In this document: piece by piece, positions 1 through 13,639 of the stretch | Position numbering within the stretch: position 1 is the stretch's first letter | Layout: each line of letters opens with the position of its first letter | From: Pelecanus crispus | Taxonomy: Eukaryota > Chordata > Aves > Pelecaniformes > Pelecanidae | Length of the DNA stretch: 64,000 nucleotides | Direction of reading: 5' to 3' | Assembly (NCBI RefSeq): GCF_030463565.1 | Contig: NC_134643.1 | Span: 40,958,221 to 41,022,220 of the forward strand | Notes under the pieces: model-generated | The model's database searches: none | Told to the model about the DNA's origin: nothing | What the model saw: the letters and a program-made list of their open reading frames with translations, nothing else | Program-made: the position numbers and the translations under genes

Positions 1-2417
1 TGGGGAGTATGTGTGTTCAAGCCATATCGTCAAGAAGTGTGCCTCTATCTCCCCCCTAATATCCAGTTTGTAATGGAAACCTCCAGTGGGACTGCCTGCC
101 TGTGGGGACTTACATCTAGAAAAGATACCTGGTAACGTGAGGGCTTATAGCCTAGCAGGAACCCAGACCCCCAGTGCGACACAGTGCAATGATTAGAAGA
201 TGAAATTAGACAAATGCAGTCTGAAGTAAAACATAAATTGCTGACCATGGGGGCAACCAAATATCAGAACAGGGGACTGGATAGACACCCTGTGATTTAG
301 AATCTTTAAGATGAGAGCAGATAGTTGGACAAAAGATGACCTGCAGGAAGAATTCACATAGCTGGGACATACAGGGTTGAGTGGCGCTGCTGGTCTCCCC
401 TGGTATCTGGGCATCTGTGGAACTTTCTGTCCAGTCCAGACAGAAACTTGTGTCATGGGCCATGGAGGGAACAAGATTGCTTGCAGCCCCCTCACAGCAT
501 CTGCAGCTCTGCAGTGATTAGTGTCAAATCCATGGCTCTCAGTTTCTGCATAGGGGGTTCAGGAAGGAGTCATCCTCCCAGGCATCAGTGACTGGATGGT
601 GCCAGAAACTGGCCAGCAGCTGAGCTGGACAAAATGGGTCCACCTCCTCTATGGAGCTGCAGCAAATCCTGTCTTGCAAGGCCTAGTTGGATGGGGTTTG
701 GCCACAATTGCAGAGCTGTAATGATAATAGGATTCAGGCTTAAGAATATTTCCCCCCGATTAAACTGGCAGAGGAGAGTTTTCTCCATGAAGTGCAATTT
801 GCCTGCTTGATTCAAGTAACTATATTTCACTTAATCAGATTGCAGCCATCTCTCTTAGCACTTTACTTGATGCCCTTGGCTCTGAATAGAAACCCTTCAC
901 ATTAGCTTGTGGGGTACTGGACGCCCACAGCTTTTTCTTTCTGCCTCTGAAATGGGCCAAAGAAAAGTGGGACTGTTACAGCAATTTCAGGCTTTGGCAC
1001 CTTTGTTTCTTTGCCCTACCTTGCCTGTGATGCTCTGTATTTTAGTTTCCCACTAAGCAAATGCTTTATTGAACATTTATCATTGGCTTCATATAGGAAC
1101 CTCAGGGTAATATCATGTAATGTCCTAAAATATACATTAGGTCAGATTAGGTGAGCTAAGATCCCTTTAGACTATATGAAGCTATGACAGACAGCTATGT
1201 GTCCGTCTAATTAGATTTCACAACATAGCAAACAAAGATTTTTAAACCTGCAGTTGTGTTTTTTTCTCTGGGAACAACTACAGCCACTTAGGTACAGCCC
1301 ACCCACCAGCGGGAAATTTGGCATAAAGCCTTGGACTGGGTCTGGTTCTTGCACGGTGGTCCCAAGCCCTTGGTTCATGGGCAGCATGTTGACTGAGAGT
1401 TCTTCCAACATTACTCATGCTCACAGGAAATTAAAAAGCTAAAACCGAGATGGACAGGAAGAGCAAAGCATAACGATGCCCCTCAGCACATTCCTGCCTC
1501 AGCGCTGTTTTGGCTGGGGCCACAGAAGGACAGAGAGAGTTAGATTAGATACCAGAGGCACTGGTGCCATGAAAGACTTTCCTATTAATCGTGTTGCCCT
1601 TAACTTCATTAGCAGATGTAGGGCTACGCTTTCTGCTGGTATGGATTTGTGAGTTTTGAGGACATAACACAAGTTATGCACATTTTATGTCTGCAGAGAC
1701 TTTGGCTTCTATCTATGATGCTACTTCTCCTTTTGTTCAGTGCTTGTTCCCTCTCTGAAACTTTCTCAAGCACAGGCTGAAATGTGAGTTACATATTACT
1801 CCACTTTTGCTAAGATCATCAGAAGCCTTTAGGCATAAACACCTAAAAATAAAATATTTTTTTCCCCCCCTTACTAATATTGAGCCCAACTGTTAATTGG
1901 ATTTTTGCCTGGCTGAGAATTTCAGGATGCATTAGGATTCAGAGAGAAACCACAGTAAAAAATAACAGCCATCAGTGTTTCCTCACTGACCATGAAAGGC
2001 ACATTACAGCACGTATAAATAAATAGTGCCTCTGCGCAGACCTACCCCTTGTCATTGTATCACCTTATTTCTTGGCTTATGACATAGTAGAGAAAGTGAG
2101 TGAGAGAGATTTGAGTTAAGTCAACTATGAAAGCATATTAAGCTCCCGCTATATCCACTGACCTGCTATTTTGATTCAGCAATCGAAGCCCGAAGGCAGA
2201 TCCCGGACCCTTCCTCTTCCTCAGACGTCCCAAACAAAGTCCCCTTCAGGTCTGCAATAGTCAGCTTGCTCTTCCCTTAACCTGAAGCAAGGGGTTGCTG
2301 CTGCCGAGCCCCAGGAGGAGTGGACTGACAAGAACAGGGGTTAAAATGTCTTTCCACTTCTGGAAGTCTGTTTTTGCCAAGTACTCTGTCCTGTCAGTTA
2401 CAGAGGGAACAAACGCA

Positions 2418-2438
2418 AGCAGCAGCAGCAGCAGCAGC
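2418..2438. repeat. (AGC)7 trinucleotide run
   Basis: Seven uninterrupted AGC units, followed directly by TGCTG, so the end can pair back on itself. It is not in a recognisable coding frame. Confidence 0.9.
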
Positions 2439-4554
2439 TGCTGATCTTGCTCTTTTCTAGTCTATAATTATAACGCCACTTGCCATCCGAAGGACCCCTT
2501 TCATTTGAATGAAGAATCTTGTGACGGTTTGGCTGGCACCTCCAGTTTTCTACATTTTATTTCTCGTCCCTAAAATGGGATGGACAAGAAGGGAGTATTT
2601 TTCTCTGAGACTTCTCTTGAAAAGAGTGATCTCTTTGAGCCAGCCCGGCGAAGACACATCGGTGAATAGCACTGACTACATCTGAATGGGAAGACCGGAG
2701 ACAACCCCATCAACTTGGGAATGTGCCTCAGCTGCACCTCGATCCCACCCTGGAGCACAACTTTGCTGCATTGCTGATTCAAATTGGGAAATCAGGACTT
2801 CAGGGTACGCTGTAGAAATCACCCATTCCTCCAAACAGGCAGAGTTGCTGTTACCAAAAGTCCCATCAGACTCACTGAACCTATTCATGATGGTACATTG
2901 CACCATGTGAAAGCCTTTCTGCGACTGGAGGATCTGCCCAGGACTTCTTCCCCGCTTCCCCTTTGTAAAATGAGATGAACTCCCTCTTTTATGACCCACG
3001 GCATTAAGAAGGAGCTGTAAAAGCTGAAAGACTCTGAAAGCCCACGAGATGTCATATAATGTTGCCATAAATCTCTATGGAGAATGAAATAATGTGACTG
3101 TGAAGTAAATAAAATTGCAGGGGGGGAGAGAGTAAGCAAGATTTATAGATTTAATACATTTTATGATGAAAGGCTTTTCCCCCCTGCCTGAGTCCCACTA
3201 AGCTATTTGAGACCACTTATTTAATTAAAGCTCTTTTTGAAAGAAAATCAGTGGCTGCCACTGTTTGCCTTTCTTCTCATTGGCAATGGCAGAAGGAAGA
3301 CACTTTGATGTCAAAGCAGAGGAGACATTAGACTGTGGCATGTGTGTGTCAGGCAGTGGCCTGTGGCGAAAGATGACAAATCATTTTAGCATTCAGTGAC
3401 TTGGCATGAAGAAACATACTGCCTGATCCTTTTACAGTCACTGCCCTCTGCAAGGAAAACTCCTAACAACAGGGATATTTTAAGGTCACTGCTAAAATAA
3501 TTACTTAGAGCTAAAACATTTTTCTTTGCTGAGTATAATCATTCTCTGGTCTCGCTAAGCAGTAAATAATAGCACCTCTGTGTGTCAGACAGTGGGTATC
3601 AGGTGGTTTTCCTGGAGGCTCTTTGGTCATCCTGCAGACTGAAGCGGCTGAGATTGCTCCACTGGCTCTGAGCTGTTTTGCAGAATACACGAGATTTAGA
3701 GCTCCTGTGTGTTCAGAGGCAGAAATAAATACAGGTTTCCAGCCATGTAGCTCCATTGTGACTGATTCTGTAGGAAATACTCCTTTTTTTACCACTAAGG
3801 TGCCCCTAACTTGCTGGATTTTTCCCAAAGACAGGCAATGTTTTCATCTCTCCTTCACCTCCTCCTTCCCCAAGAAAAGCAGACTTGATTGGTGTGGAAC
3901 CCTTGCTAACAGAGGCTGCTGCATGGCTATACTGCACCCTCTGACTTGGCTGGGCACATCCTTTCCCAGCTAATGGTCCTCCCATTTTAATCTGTCCAGA
4001 CCCATAGGTTGCTTGAGTTCACTTGAATGTGGGAGGAAGGGGGAGAGAGAGAGTGATAGCTTGTAACTGCTACTGCAGTGTCCCCAGTTAATGAACTTAC
4101 TACCTCTTCTAGCTGATGCCAATACCTGTGTTGGCATGAGTGGAGACCTATACCATAAATTTTAAGGCAGTCTTACATTTTGATTCAGCTCTTCAGTTTA
4201 GCTTTATATTGACATTTTGAATCCAGAACATTAACAACACATTGGTGGTGGACTCCAAATGCTTATTGATTACAGAAGGGCTGTGAAACCCATCACAATA
4301 ATGTCTGTGGTTCAGTGAGGACTAGCCTCTGCAAAAATCTGTTTTTTCAAGACATTAGAAGCTGCCTTCTGCTTTAGAGGCGGAGGATAAAGACGGGGAC
4401 TCGGGAGGAAGAAAACAGCAGCAAATGCTTTTCCCAGTCTCTGACAAAAGTGCCAGCTAAGGCTAAGGACTGAGAAAATACTGGTTAATGACACTCACGC
4501 TCCTTTGCTTCTGGGTGATGTTGACACAGCCGTGACAGTCCTGCTGTATACGAA

Positions 4555-5060
4555 ATGCCCGCTGGAGTTTTGAGAGGGCTGATGGCAAGGAAGCCGTGTG
4601 CAGGACCTCGCCGCGGTGAGCACACAGCTAAGCAGAGCTGCAGCTTTGCACTGGGGCAAAGGGAGGCCTGTGGCGTCTGTTCCTCTGCCCCTCCAGCGCC
4701 GGGCTGCAGTCTCACAGGGGTGTCACAGCGCGGGGGACAGAAAGACACCGGGCACAGCTGTCCCACATCCTCCTCCTCCTCCCCGCTGCTCTTGGCCACC
4801 GCATGCCAGCAGCCGGAGACAAGATGGCTGCAGTGGCAGTGGAAGCAGGGTGCCCAACAGCCTCTTTGGGGAGAAGAGACGGAGCTGGCAGACAGAGGGA
4901 CAAAGGGAGCAGTTTCATGGGCACTGCTGATTGCCCGGCCTCCTCCCGGGCAGCAGTACTGACCCGTCGAGGTTGGGTGGGGTTGCTCCCTTATGGCAAA
5001 TCACCCTCCAGAGCACGGCTCTTTCATGCAGCCTCCCTCCAACTTGCCTAGCAATAAATC
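4555..5060. other. GC-rich patch with a YY1-like ATGGC core, possible regulatory element
   Basis: This 0.5 kb stretch is clearly richer in G and C than its flanks, has scattered CpGs (for example around 4610-4616 and 4727-4735) and a TCC run at about 4768-4783. The motif CAAGATGGCTGC near 4821 resembles a YY1 site. Overlapping open frames exist on both strands but match no family I know, which is what GC-rich sequence gives by chance. It could be a distal enhancer, a weak promoter or simply a GC-rich isochore patch; the sequence does not decide. Confidence 0.3.
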
Positions 5061-8000
5061 CCCGCTGCTGCATGCTGCTCATTGCTAATGAGCTTTCAAC
5101 AAGGTTGGGATAGACACACTGTGTTGGGCCAGTAGGCATTAGCAAGGCAGCCTTGGGCAATTTGACAGGAAAGGGAACACGGGTTTTCTGGAGCATTTTC
5201 TGCCTGGGGTTATCAAGGAACGAGCCTGGGCTAGCTCCCAGAGATTCAAGAGAAATAATTTTTTAAATAATTCTGAAGATTCCTTGCAAGCTGGTACGGT
5301 AAAGACTACGCCATCAAACACTGAGCTTGGGAACAGACTCTGAAGAACCGAGACCTGCGGTCTGTGACCTGTTATTAAGAACTGGAACTCCTCTCGTACT
5401 TTCTCATAACCCTCTCTTTTTGCTGAATTTGTTGAATGAGCAAATCTATGCTACCAAGAGCCACTTGGTCAATCTGAGTGAACTCCTAGAACTTTAATAC
5501 ACTATTTAGTGAAGAAGTGCATTCAAAAAGGGTGCCAACAGGTTTTGGCACTGGCTAACAGGCAGCTGATGTGTACAACGAATAATAGAGGAAATAAATA
5601 AATATATATTTTTGAAGGAAAAAGAAAATAAAAATTTCTGTAAGGATTTGTCTTTGTATTGCCTCGCCTCTGCTGTGTGATTGTTTCCGCCGTAAGATGT
5701 ATGGATAATTATGACCATTTATTAGACTTTTAAACATAACTGAGTCCACTGCAGCAAATGAGATTTTATAGCAAATTCTTAAAATCTTATAATAGCGAGC
5801 AAGGACCTGCAAACTGTTGCTAGAATTCCAGTGCTCTTTATACTATAACCCACTAATTTTTTCACCTTTGTATTTAAGAAATGATTTTGCAGATCTTGGA
5901 GACCATTTAAAATCTCTATGGAGTCTTATTACGGACCATTAATCCAAATGAAGATCTCTTCAAGACGTGATAAGTAAGTAATACTTTAAGATATTCATGC
6001 CTTTGCTACCACATGCAATTATCTTTAACAGGTGTCATATTGAAGATAGCATGCAGAAATTCTGTTTGTATACACTATGTTCCTAAAAGGTTACCAAAAA
6101 AGGATGGATTTGTGAAGTGTGTAAAATAGCATTTCACATTTGCAATAAATACTTCAGTTTTATCACATCTTGTCATTTTTCTGACCTTTCCTAATGGACA
6201 TCCTTAGCAAATGTTGCATCATCACCAAATAGCAGCAAAAGAGGTTCTGTTTTGCAAGTGTAGACACTAGACAAGAATTTCAGAGCTCTCATCTACACAA
6301 ATAGTTTTCAGAAGTTCCTCTGTATATGCAGCTCTACTAATGATCACTGCTAATGGTGTATTTTGCATTCATGTTGTCTGGATGTGCTCTGGACACATAT
6401 AGATCACACAGAGACAAAAACATTTTAGCGCTGTGTAACTAGACAGGTTTCTGCTAATATCATCCACGGGTGTTTAACAAGACAGTGCAGTGCAACAGAT
6501 GGTAGAAATCCGTCAAATACAAGTTATTTCATTTATTTGTGCTTCCTGCTCCTTTTTCCTCTTCATTTTTGTGCCCATTTATACTGGAAGAGATTCTAAT
6601 TCGTATTGTGTGCTAGTGAAGCTTCAAGCAAACACTTCACTATCTGTAACAACAACGCATAATGCCAATATCCAAAGAAATGCCATAATAACTAGGCTAA
6701 CATGTGGTCTGAACAACATGAAAGAATTTTCTTACTGAAAAGAAGTGAATAATTAAAATGTTGGGAAGAGGGCAGTATTAATCAAGCTGCTGTCAGATTT
6801 TCTCAGGCAAGAATATATTGGATTTTGCTTTATTTTTCTACTTGCTGTCACTTGCTGCTGGAATTCCTGTATTTAATAAATGAGTAAATTAACATAAAAT
6901 GTCCTCTACCCATAGAATGAAAGTGTAGAGAGCTGCTGTGATATCTTACAGTCTCTTTCATGAGAGAAATTGCCATAATTAAAAGTTAATCTAGTGAGAG
7001 AGATACCACTGTACTTAGCATCACTCAGTGTGGGTTGTGGAAATATACTTTAAAGGAGGCTCTTTTATCTCTGGAAGTCACATGGTAGAATACTTCAGAG
7101 GATTACAAATGAATTTGTCTGCAGGATAAAGCCTGCTGCCCTGACAGATTAATTCTCCAAGTACTGTAAAACTGTATTCAGAAACACTTTGCTCTGCAAC
7201 TTCCTCGTAATGAAATAAACATCATTTGTTATGCGGTAGTGCTGAGTTCAGTATTAGAAATATTATTATTACCGTGACTGTTATCAGCCTCAACAATCCT
7301 TTTATTTCCAGAAGGCACAGACACACAAAAGCAAACTGATATCACGGCGCGGGACTTGTCAGACGGAAGATGGGATCAACAAAGCAACCAGGAATAAGGT
7401 GACCAGGAAGTGGGCTCAAAAGCCAACACCTGGATTGACTGGGACAGCTTGCTTTTGACTGAAGACTTGCCTCTCCAAAGTGCTGCTTATCTTGTTCATC
7501 TGAAACAGGCTGGGTGTGTTAGTTAATATATGCTAACATAGCTCCAGCTTAAGTGGAAGTTGAATGGTCAAAAGGGCAATGGCAGAAAAAGAGGTGCTTG
7601 ATTTTGCTCTAAGGACTGGCTCTTCTGAAGTCAGTGTCATTCTGCTTCACAAGATGACCAGGATTTCAAAACTTCTTGTACAATGTCAAGCATTCGGTAT
7701 TAGATAATTTCCTTGCTTGCCTAAAAAATGCAGCTGATTGCACAGCCATATGCATAACGATCCTTTTGTACATGTGGGATCTTGCAAACCTCTAATTTCT
7801 TTTTTAATGAAGAAATTATGTTAGCCAAATTTTGTATTGTAGTGGACATTAAAGAATACTGATGGTTGATAGTCTGTGCTTTATAATGTATATTAATGTC
7901 TCCTGCACTTCTTAGGGAGTCAGATTTCAGAAAGAGGGATCTTTTCTCACATTGGAACATTTCTAAGAATACCAAAAGCATTATTTGTATTAGTTAATAA

Positions 8001-8169
8001 TGCATCTTTGTACAACAGGCACGTTTGTGCTCTCAGTCAAGATTTTTGAGGTATCACTGGAAACATCACAAACCCATGTTCTTTATGGCTTATAAGGCTA
8101 GATTTTCAGTGGGTGGTGTTACATCTTTGAGAGTAGCAAATGTTCACTGTTGTTCCCTGCAAAGAAATA

Positions 8170-8214
8170 TAATAGTAGTAGTAGTAATAGTAGTAGTAGT
8201 AATAATAATAATGA
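8170..8214. repeat. (TAG)n/(TAA)n microsatellite
   Basis: An imperfect trinucleotide array in which TAG units switch to TAA units toward the right end. It is the longest trinucleotide array in the window and is likely to vary in length between individuals. Confidence 0.85.
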
Positions 8215-10179
8215 TACATAACAATGGACAATACACATAACAGTACAGCCAAATAATTCTGTTCCTCCCATTTAATAATTAACAAGGACAGCTTTGCTTA
8301 TTCCTTGAAGAAATTCTCTGTATGAATGTATTTTGATTTGTGTATATGAAAAATCACCTGTAAGAGTGGTGATCCAGATTAGTGCATGACTTTAAAAGGT
8401 TAACACTGTGCAGTAATGACTGATGCAAAGCTGTGGTGCAGTTTACCATACACGACACTGTTAGAGGTGTGATTAAACCATGCTGCAACTGATGGAAGAA
8501 ACTATACCCTTCGTTATCTGTATTCAAATTAAAGGGGGCCTCAAACCAAAGTGTAGAGACATGTTACCACTGAATGCAACTGGGACTGCAAGGATGGAGG
8601 ATTTTCTTAGGCTGTGTCTTAGGCACAGAGATTTGCAGGAGCGTCTGCTTGTACGAGAAAGAAAGGGAAAAATAAGACAGAAGAGATTCAAAGAATGAGC
8701 TGGAGACTAAGAACAGACAGAAAAACATTTGCAGGGAAAACTGTTTAGAAAAGGGAAGCTCTTTTGAGTTAGGTATTGTCTGGAAAGGACTTGGAACAGT
8801 TGTTGCTGTATTTGTGAGAACAGGATTACTGGTATTTTTGCATAAAAAGGGATTACATCGGGATGGCTGACCACCATCAATTTTTTTTTGTAAAGGGAAC
8901 AAGTCACACGAGTTCTTTTTCTTATTTAGCTAGTTTTAGCTCAAAAAACCATAATAATACTTACTGCTATTAAAAATGGTACTTTACACACATGCAAAGG
9001 ATAAAACTGAGGACTTTACTCCATGACCAAGGTGGTCCTGCCAGTCCTGTATTAAAGCTAGCTCTGGGTTTCCTCCCTTGCATATTTCAGTGCTAACCAT
9101 TTCCCTCAGAACTTCATTCATTCACTATACAGATATTGATTAAGAGGGGAGAAAAAAAGAGTATAAAAAGAGAAAGTAGCATCCAGGAAAAAGAATAGTG
9201 AGTTTAATGAGCCAAAAGAGATAAACAACTAGCCTTTCCTTCTTCTGTGGACAAGCCGAATCATTTCCACCTGAACTGCAACAAATCCTCTCATACTCTG
9301 CTTTCTGCAACTTTTCACTTAGAAAAGATGCCGAACAGCCTGGGTAGCTTTTGCAAAATACACACTGTGCTGTGTTTGCTTGCTTTGCTTCAAAATCGAA
9401 AGTCTCATTGCTCCCCCAGACATGCAGTTTACTCTGTGAGCCAAGAGTGGATGAAACAAACCCTACACTTGTTGTGTCCCTGCTGAGCCAGTACATGGCC
9501 CAGAACACACATGGGCTTTGAATGGTGCTAGCCAGGGAATTTATCCTTCACACTCCTCTGGACAAATCCACGCTTTGACTATTTTAGTGAGGTGAGGGAA
9601 AACTTTTCCTGCCATGGCGAGTGTGGGCACATGTCCAACCAAGGTAACGCAGATGTAAATGCTAGTGGAGACAAGACTCCTGGGGGGCCTGGCACTTTTC
9701 AGGTCACTTTGGGAGGTGTAACAGAGAAATCCCTCTCTTTTGTGGAAGTGGAACTGCTCTGGTTTCGATGCTACTGCAGCATTTTTTATCATCTATTCAA
9801 CTCTGTAAAGGATTCGGAGTACTTTACAGAAATGCCTCTTTTCTGCGCTGAACTTGCAGAGCATTGCCACCACGACTGTGCCAAGCTGGAGAAGACAGAA
9901 GGAGAGAAAGAGAAGAAAAGGCCACTTTAAACTGGGAGGCATTCCTGTCAGGCTCAGTGGAGCGATGTCCATACCAACTAGGTAATGTTGGACAGAAGAT
10001 GAATAAAACAGTATTTTTATCACATAGGGAAATGGTTGGTACCTGCAAAAACTTTTCCGTAAGACCAACTTCACCTCGCAGAGCAGAACGTAGCAATAAC
10101 TGGCAGCCTTGATTGAAGTCAGGTTTTGAATCTCTGTGTCAAAAATAAAGAAAAATCAGTCCATTAAAGCCACATCATC

Positions 10180-10241
10180 ATGTTTGGACTTGATGATCTT
10201 AAAGGTCTTTTCCAACCTAAACGATTCTATGATTCTATGAT
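10180..10241 (+). mobile_element. CR1 LINE, 5'-truncated 3' end
   Basis: The segment reads as the typical CR1 3' end: a GGACTTGATGATCTT block, a TTTTCCAACCTAAACGATT block, then two copies of the terminal ATTCTATG-type octamer. CR1 lacks a poly(A) tail and ends in such short repeats. Only about 60 bp remain, which is normal because CR1 copies are heavily 5'-truncated at insertion. The clean terminal repeat suggests a copy younger than the other CR1 remnants in this window. It is the clearest sign that the DNA is avian. Confidence 0.85.
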
Positions 10242-10769
10242 CTTCCATTTTTATAGCAACTTTGGTCTGAAAGAATGAAGACTTTTGAAAAATTCGTTAT
10301 TTAAACTTTACCACATGATCACAAGTTATGGGGAAGGAGGAAGAAGTTTCATGAATTTCAGTTCAGAGATGGATAAATTAAGGCACAGGGAGAGTACCCA
10401 GGTCCAAAGCAGAATTGTGAATAAAACATACGATTCCTGAATCCTCACCCTATGCTTTTCACTGTTATTATTCAGAGTATTTGGTGGAGCTATTTTTGGA
10501 GTCTCATTAGGTAAAAGGATTCTTGAGTTTTAACTATGGGTTTGTCAGGGCTACAAAGTTGTTTGACTTTTGGGGGGTTAATTTTCAGGTGAAAATGTTT
10601 TTTTTATTTTTATTTTCTGATTTCTGAGTTCAGGTTTGGCATCTCTGCCGTCTTCCAACTAGGAAGAAACATGTTGTACTATTTTTAATCACACTCTGGA
10701 TCCACCCCTGGCTTGCTTCCGAAGATAAACAAAACCACATGTCAGTCCTTACATAAGTTGGTAAGGTAT

Positions 10770-10860
10770 GCTGGCTTTGGCTGGGATAGAGTTAATTTTC
10801 TTCATTGAAAGGGGCTATGGGGTTTTTTTGTTTCTTCCGCTTAGTATGAAGTTACATTTA
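10770..10860 (+). mobile_element. Fragment resembling an avian endogenous-retrovirus LTR
   Basis: The phrase CTTTGGCTGGGATAGAGTTA, followed by an ATTTTCTTCATT block and GGGGCTATGGGG, resembles a dispersed repeat I know from many bird genomes and associate with ERV LTRs. Only about 90 bp are recognisable. There is no second LTR, primer-binding site or internal coding region, so at most this is a degraded fragment with no function visible. The class assignment is from memory of the family and could be wrong. Confidence 0.35.
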
Positions 10861-11244
10861 CAAGCACCTTCAAAAAACCTAGAAGCATTATTTATTTAAT
10901 ATTCAACAGCAAAATCTGCCTAGTCGGGCAGCTTGTTTGCAGAATTGGTCTTACAGTCAAAGTGGACAATTGTAAACGAACAAAAGGAATTTATTCCTTA
11001 AGTTTATATTTTTGGTATTCAAACCTTGACTTTTAATTAAGGAATATAGGGCTTTAATGAGCACTCACTTTTTAGACATCATTTTAAGCTCTTATTTCTG
11101 ATGCTGATTTAGTGCGTCAATAAGTCTAACAGAGGAGAGGACTACGAAGTGGTTTGAGGTTTTGATGCTGCAACAGATTTGTTGCATGATTTGAGCACAT
11201 CATTTGAGTCATTCCAAGATAAATAGGAAAGAATCAATATACGT

Positions 11245-12105
11245 GATATGGATAGAGTTTGGTAAGGCTTTTGAAATTACCTCCTATGGCATCTCATAAA
11301 AAAGGGAGAGACACACTTTCTGGCATAAACTACTGCAAAGACAATACAAGACTGATATGAAAACCATGCTCAAACCATGGTTTTGGGTGGCTAATTGTTA
11401 ATGTAAAGCATCTCATCTCAGAGGATCATTCTGGTTCTGATAACGTGCAATACTTTAATTGATGGCTTGGCTGATGGAATAGGGAGTGCACCTATCAAAT
11501 TTGCAAGATATGAAGGGCCATAAACATTTTTTTCAGAACAAGATTAGAATTCAGTGAGAATCAATGGACATAGAAGAAAGTTCACAAGTGAAGTCACACA
11601 CAAGCTGGAGAGAGACTGGTTAAGCAGCATTCTGCTGCCATAAGAAAAAAAGCAAGGGATCTTTGATGGGATGGATAAGCAGGTGTGTGATATGTTAAAG
11701 CCGGTGCTGTTCAGACCTCAGCTGGAGTGCTGTGCCCAGATCCGAGCACTGTTCTACAAAGATGAGGATCCACGGAAAGAAGTCCAGAAAGAATAATTAA
11801 AAACAACTGGAGGTCTAAAACCCATCACCTTTGTGGAAATATTAAAATAACTGTGTTTATTCCTTGAGAAAATGGAGGGGGATAGATGATGCCATCAAAT
11901 ACCCTGAAGATTGTTGCTTCCTGCATCCACTGAGATAAGCTCATTACCTCTTGTCCTATACTGCAGCAAAGGAGATTATGTTAGACTTTGGAAAATATTT
12001 CTAACTCCAAGGTTAGTTCAGCACTGGAATGTACAGCTTAGTGAGGCTGTGCTGTCTTCCACCACTGGAAATATTGAGAAAGTGCTTCAGGAGCAGTTAA
12101 CATCA
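11245..12105 (+). mobile_element. Ancient CR1 LINE remnant, end of ORF2 and 3' region
   Basis: Despite many changes the order of landmarks follows CR1 ORF2: a reverse-transcriptase stretch reading as GATAGAGTTTGGTAAGGCTTT, then TTGATGGCTTGGCTGATGGA and AATTTGCAAGATA, then CTCAGCTGGAGTGCTGTGCCC near 11,717, TATACTGCAGCAAAGG near 11,958, and AGCACTGGAATGTACAGCTTA near 12,019. All are in + orientation and in the expected order. Stops and indels break every frame, so nothing is coded. It is much more diverged than the short CR1 end at 10.2 kb, so it inserted earlier. Confidence 0.65.
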
Positions 12106-13639
12106 ACCCTGCTTATTTGCTATTATTTTGGGGTTTTTTAGTGGGTAGATTTGAAGAAAAACACAGACCTCACTGGTTTTAACGTTATATCAGTTGAATC
12201 AGGGAAAGCAGCAAAAAGATAAGAGCTGTAGTTTTAGGACTCCCATAAGCTGGATGCTTATTTATGCCAATGTACCAATTAGATCTGCTTTCTAAATGCT
12301 TAGCTAATTGTTGAAGAAATATGCCTGACTGGGGAATTCTTGTCTATACTATGGTTCCCAAAATTTCTAGCACTGTTTCAGCTGAGCTAGTGGAAGGGGG
12401 AAAAAAAATCTCTAAAATAGATACGACTTACGGTCTCTGTACCTTTTTTTGTACATAGTGGATCAGTCTTTGTTTCTTTTCACTGTGCTAGGGGGTTGCA
12501 ATGTGTGTGTGACTTCTATTAATAGATTCATCCTTTGGTTTGCTTGAGTTTATTGTTTTATAACATCTTCATTGAAGGGGAGGTAATAATTACAGTTTAT
12601 TCAATATTAAAAGAAACATTAAAAGAAATAAGTAGGAAGTACCACAGGCAAGTAGAAAATAAGATTTCAGAGTTTATCTGCTTTATTTATCTGTGAAATT
12701 GTTGAGACATCCTCCCCCACCACACACTTGAACATCTTCTATAAAGAGAACAACCATCTCATTCTTTTATTCCTCCCAACCTGTAGGAGGAAAAATTTGA
12801 TTAGCTGGCATTGGTGTTTGTACGTATAGATAAGAAACTTTAATTAAAAGTCAGATCAAAGAAAAATGCTGCACTTGGCTTTTTTAAAGTCCTGCAGCCA
12901 TTCTTGCCTTCAACAGAGAAGACTGCCATGGTCTGGGGCTCCCTTCTGTGAAACACCTTTGTCTCTTGTGCTTTTACCTCCCTGAAACAGATTTCTTAGG
13001 TCCAGTGGATTGTAACTATTAGTGAAGGAAACAGCCACATTTGAAGACACAGTCTCTCAGACGGATAGTTCAAATCCAATAGAAGACCTGGACAGGCAGA
13101 GGTGCAGTTCAGGGGCACTCTGTACAGTGAGTGAACTGTTTGCAATGATGTTTACCACATTTCGCACCAGTATGACTGGAGAGAAACTAGGCAAGCGAGA
13201 CAGTCAGTTGTCAGTATATAGATTGCTGTGGCCAAGTCTGTGCCAAGATACCTACCCAGCTTTCTATCTAGTTGGAGAATGGGAATTTCTGATTTGGGGC
13301 ATTTAACCACTCCGAGGAGTTCAAAAGCAACAGAAAAACTGATTTAACAAGGTAAGTGAATAGATCTGGGGGGAGCAGCAAATACTGGTGTTCATTAGAA
13401 ACCACGCAGTTTCAGCAAAGTCTGTCCTCCAGATTTTGTACGTTGTGCAGTTTTGTTGAATGGTCCTGTCAGATTACATCTATTTAAATCAGAGACAGCA
13501 CCCATGGCATATGTTATTCCACCAAAGCTGTAAACTGTACATCACTTTCCACTGGCAACAGTGGTTTTGCTCATTTAGAACAATAGCAATGCATGGTTTT
13601 GTTTCTCAAAGGACTTCAGTGCTCCTGATTGCCAGGGAC

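Noticed and set aside
2014-2021. TATAAATA box
   Set aside because: An isolated match in AT-rich DNA with no exon, CpG enrichment or gene start downstream. Expected by chance.
2676-3139. Open frames of 84-130 codons on the minus strand near 2.7-3.1 kb, considered as a BEST3 exon
   Set aside because: The sequences do not resemble the bestrophin N-terminus, and overlapping frames exist on the other strand. No conserved motif.
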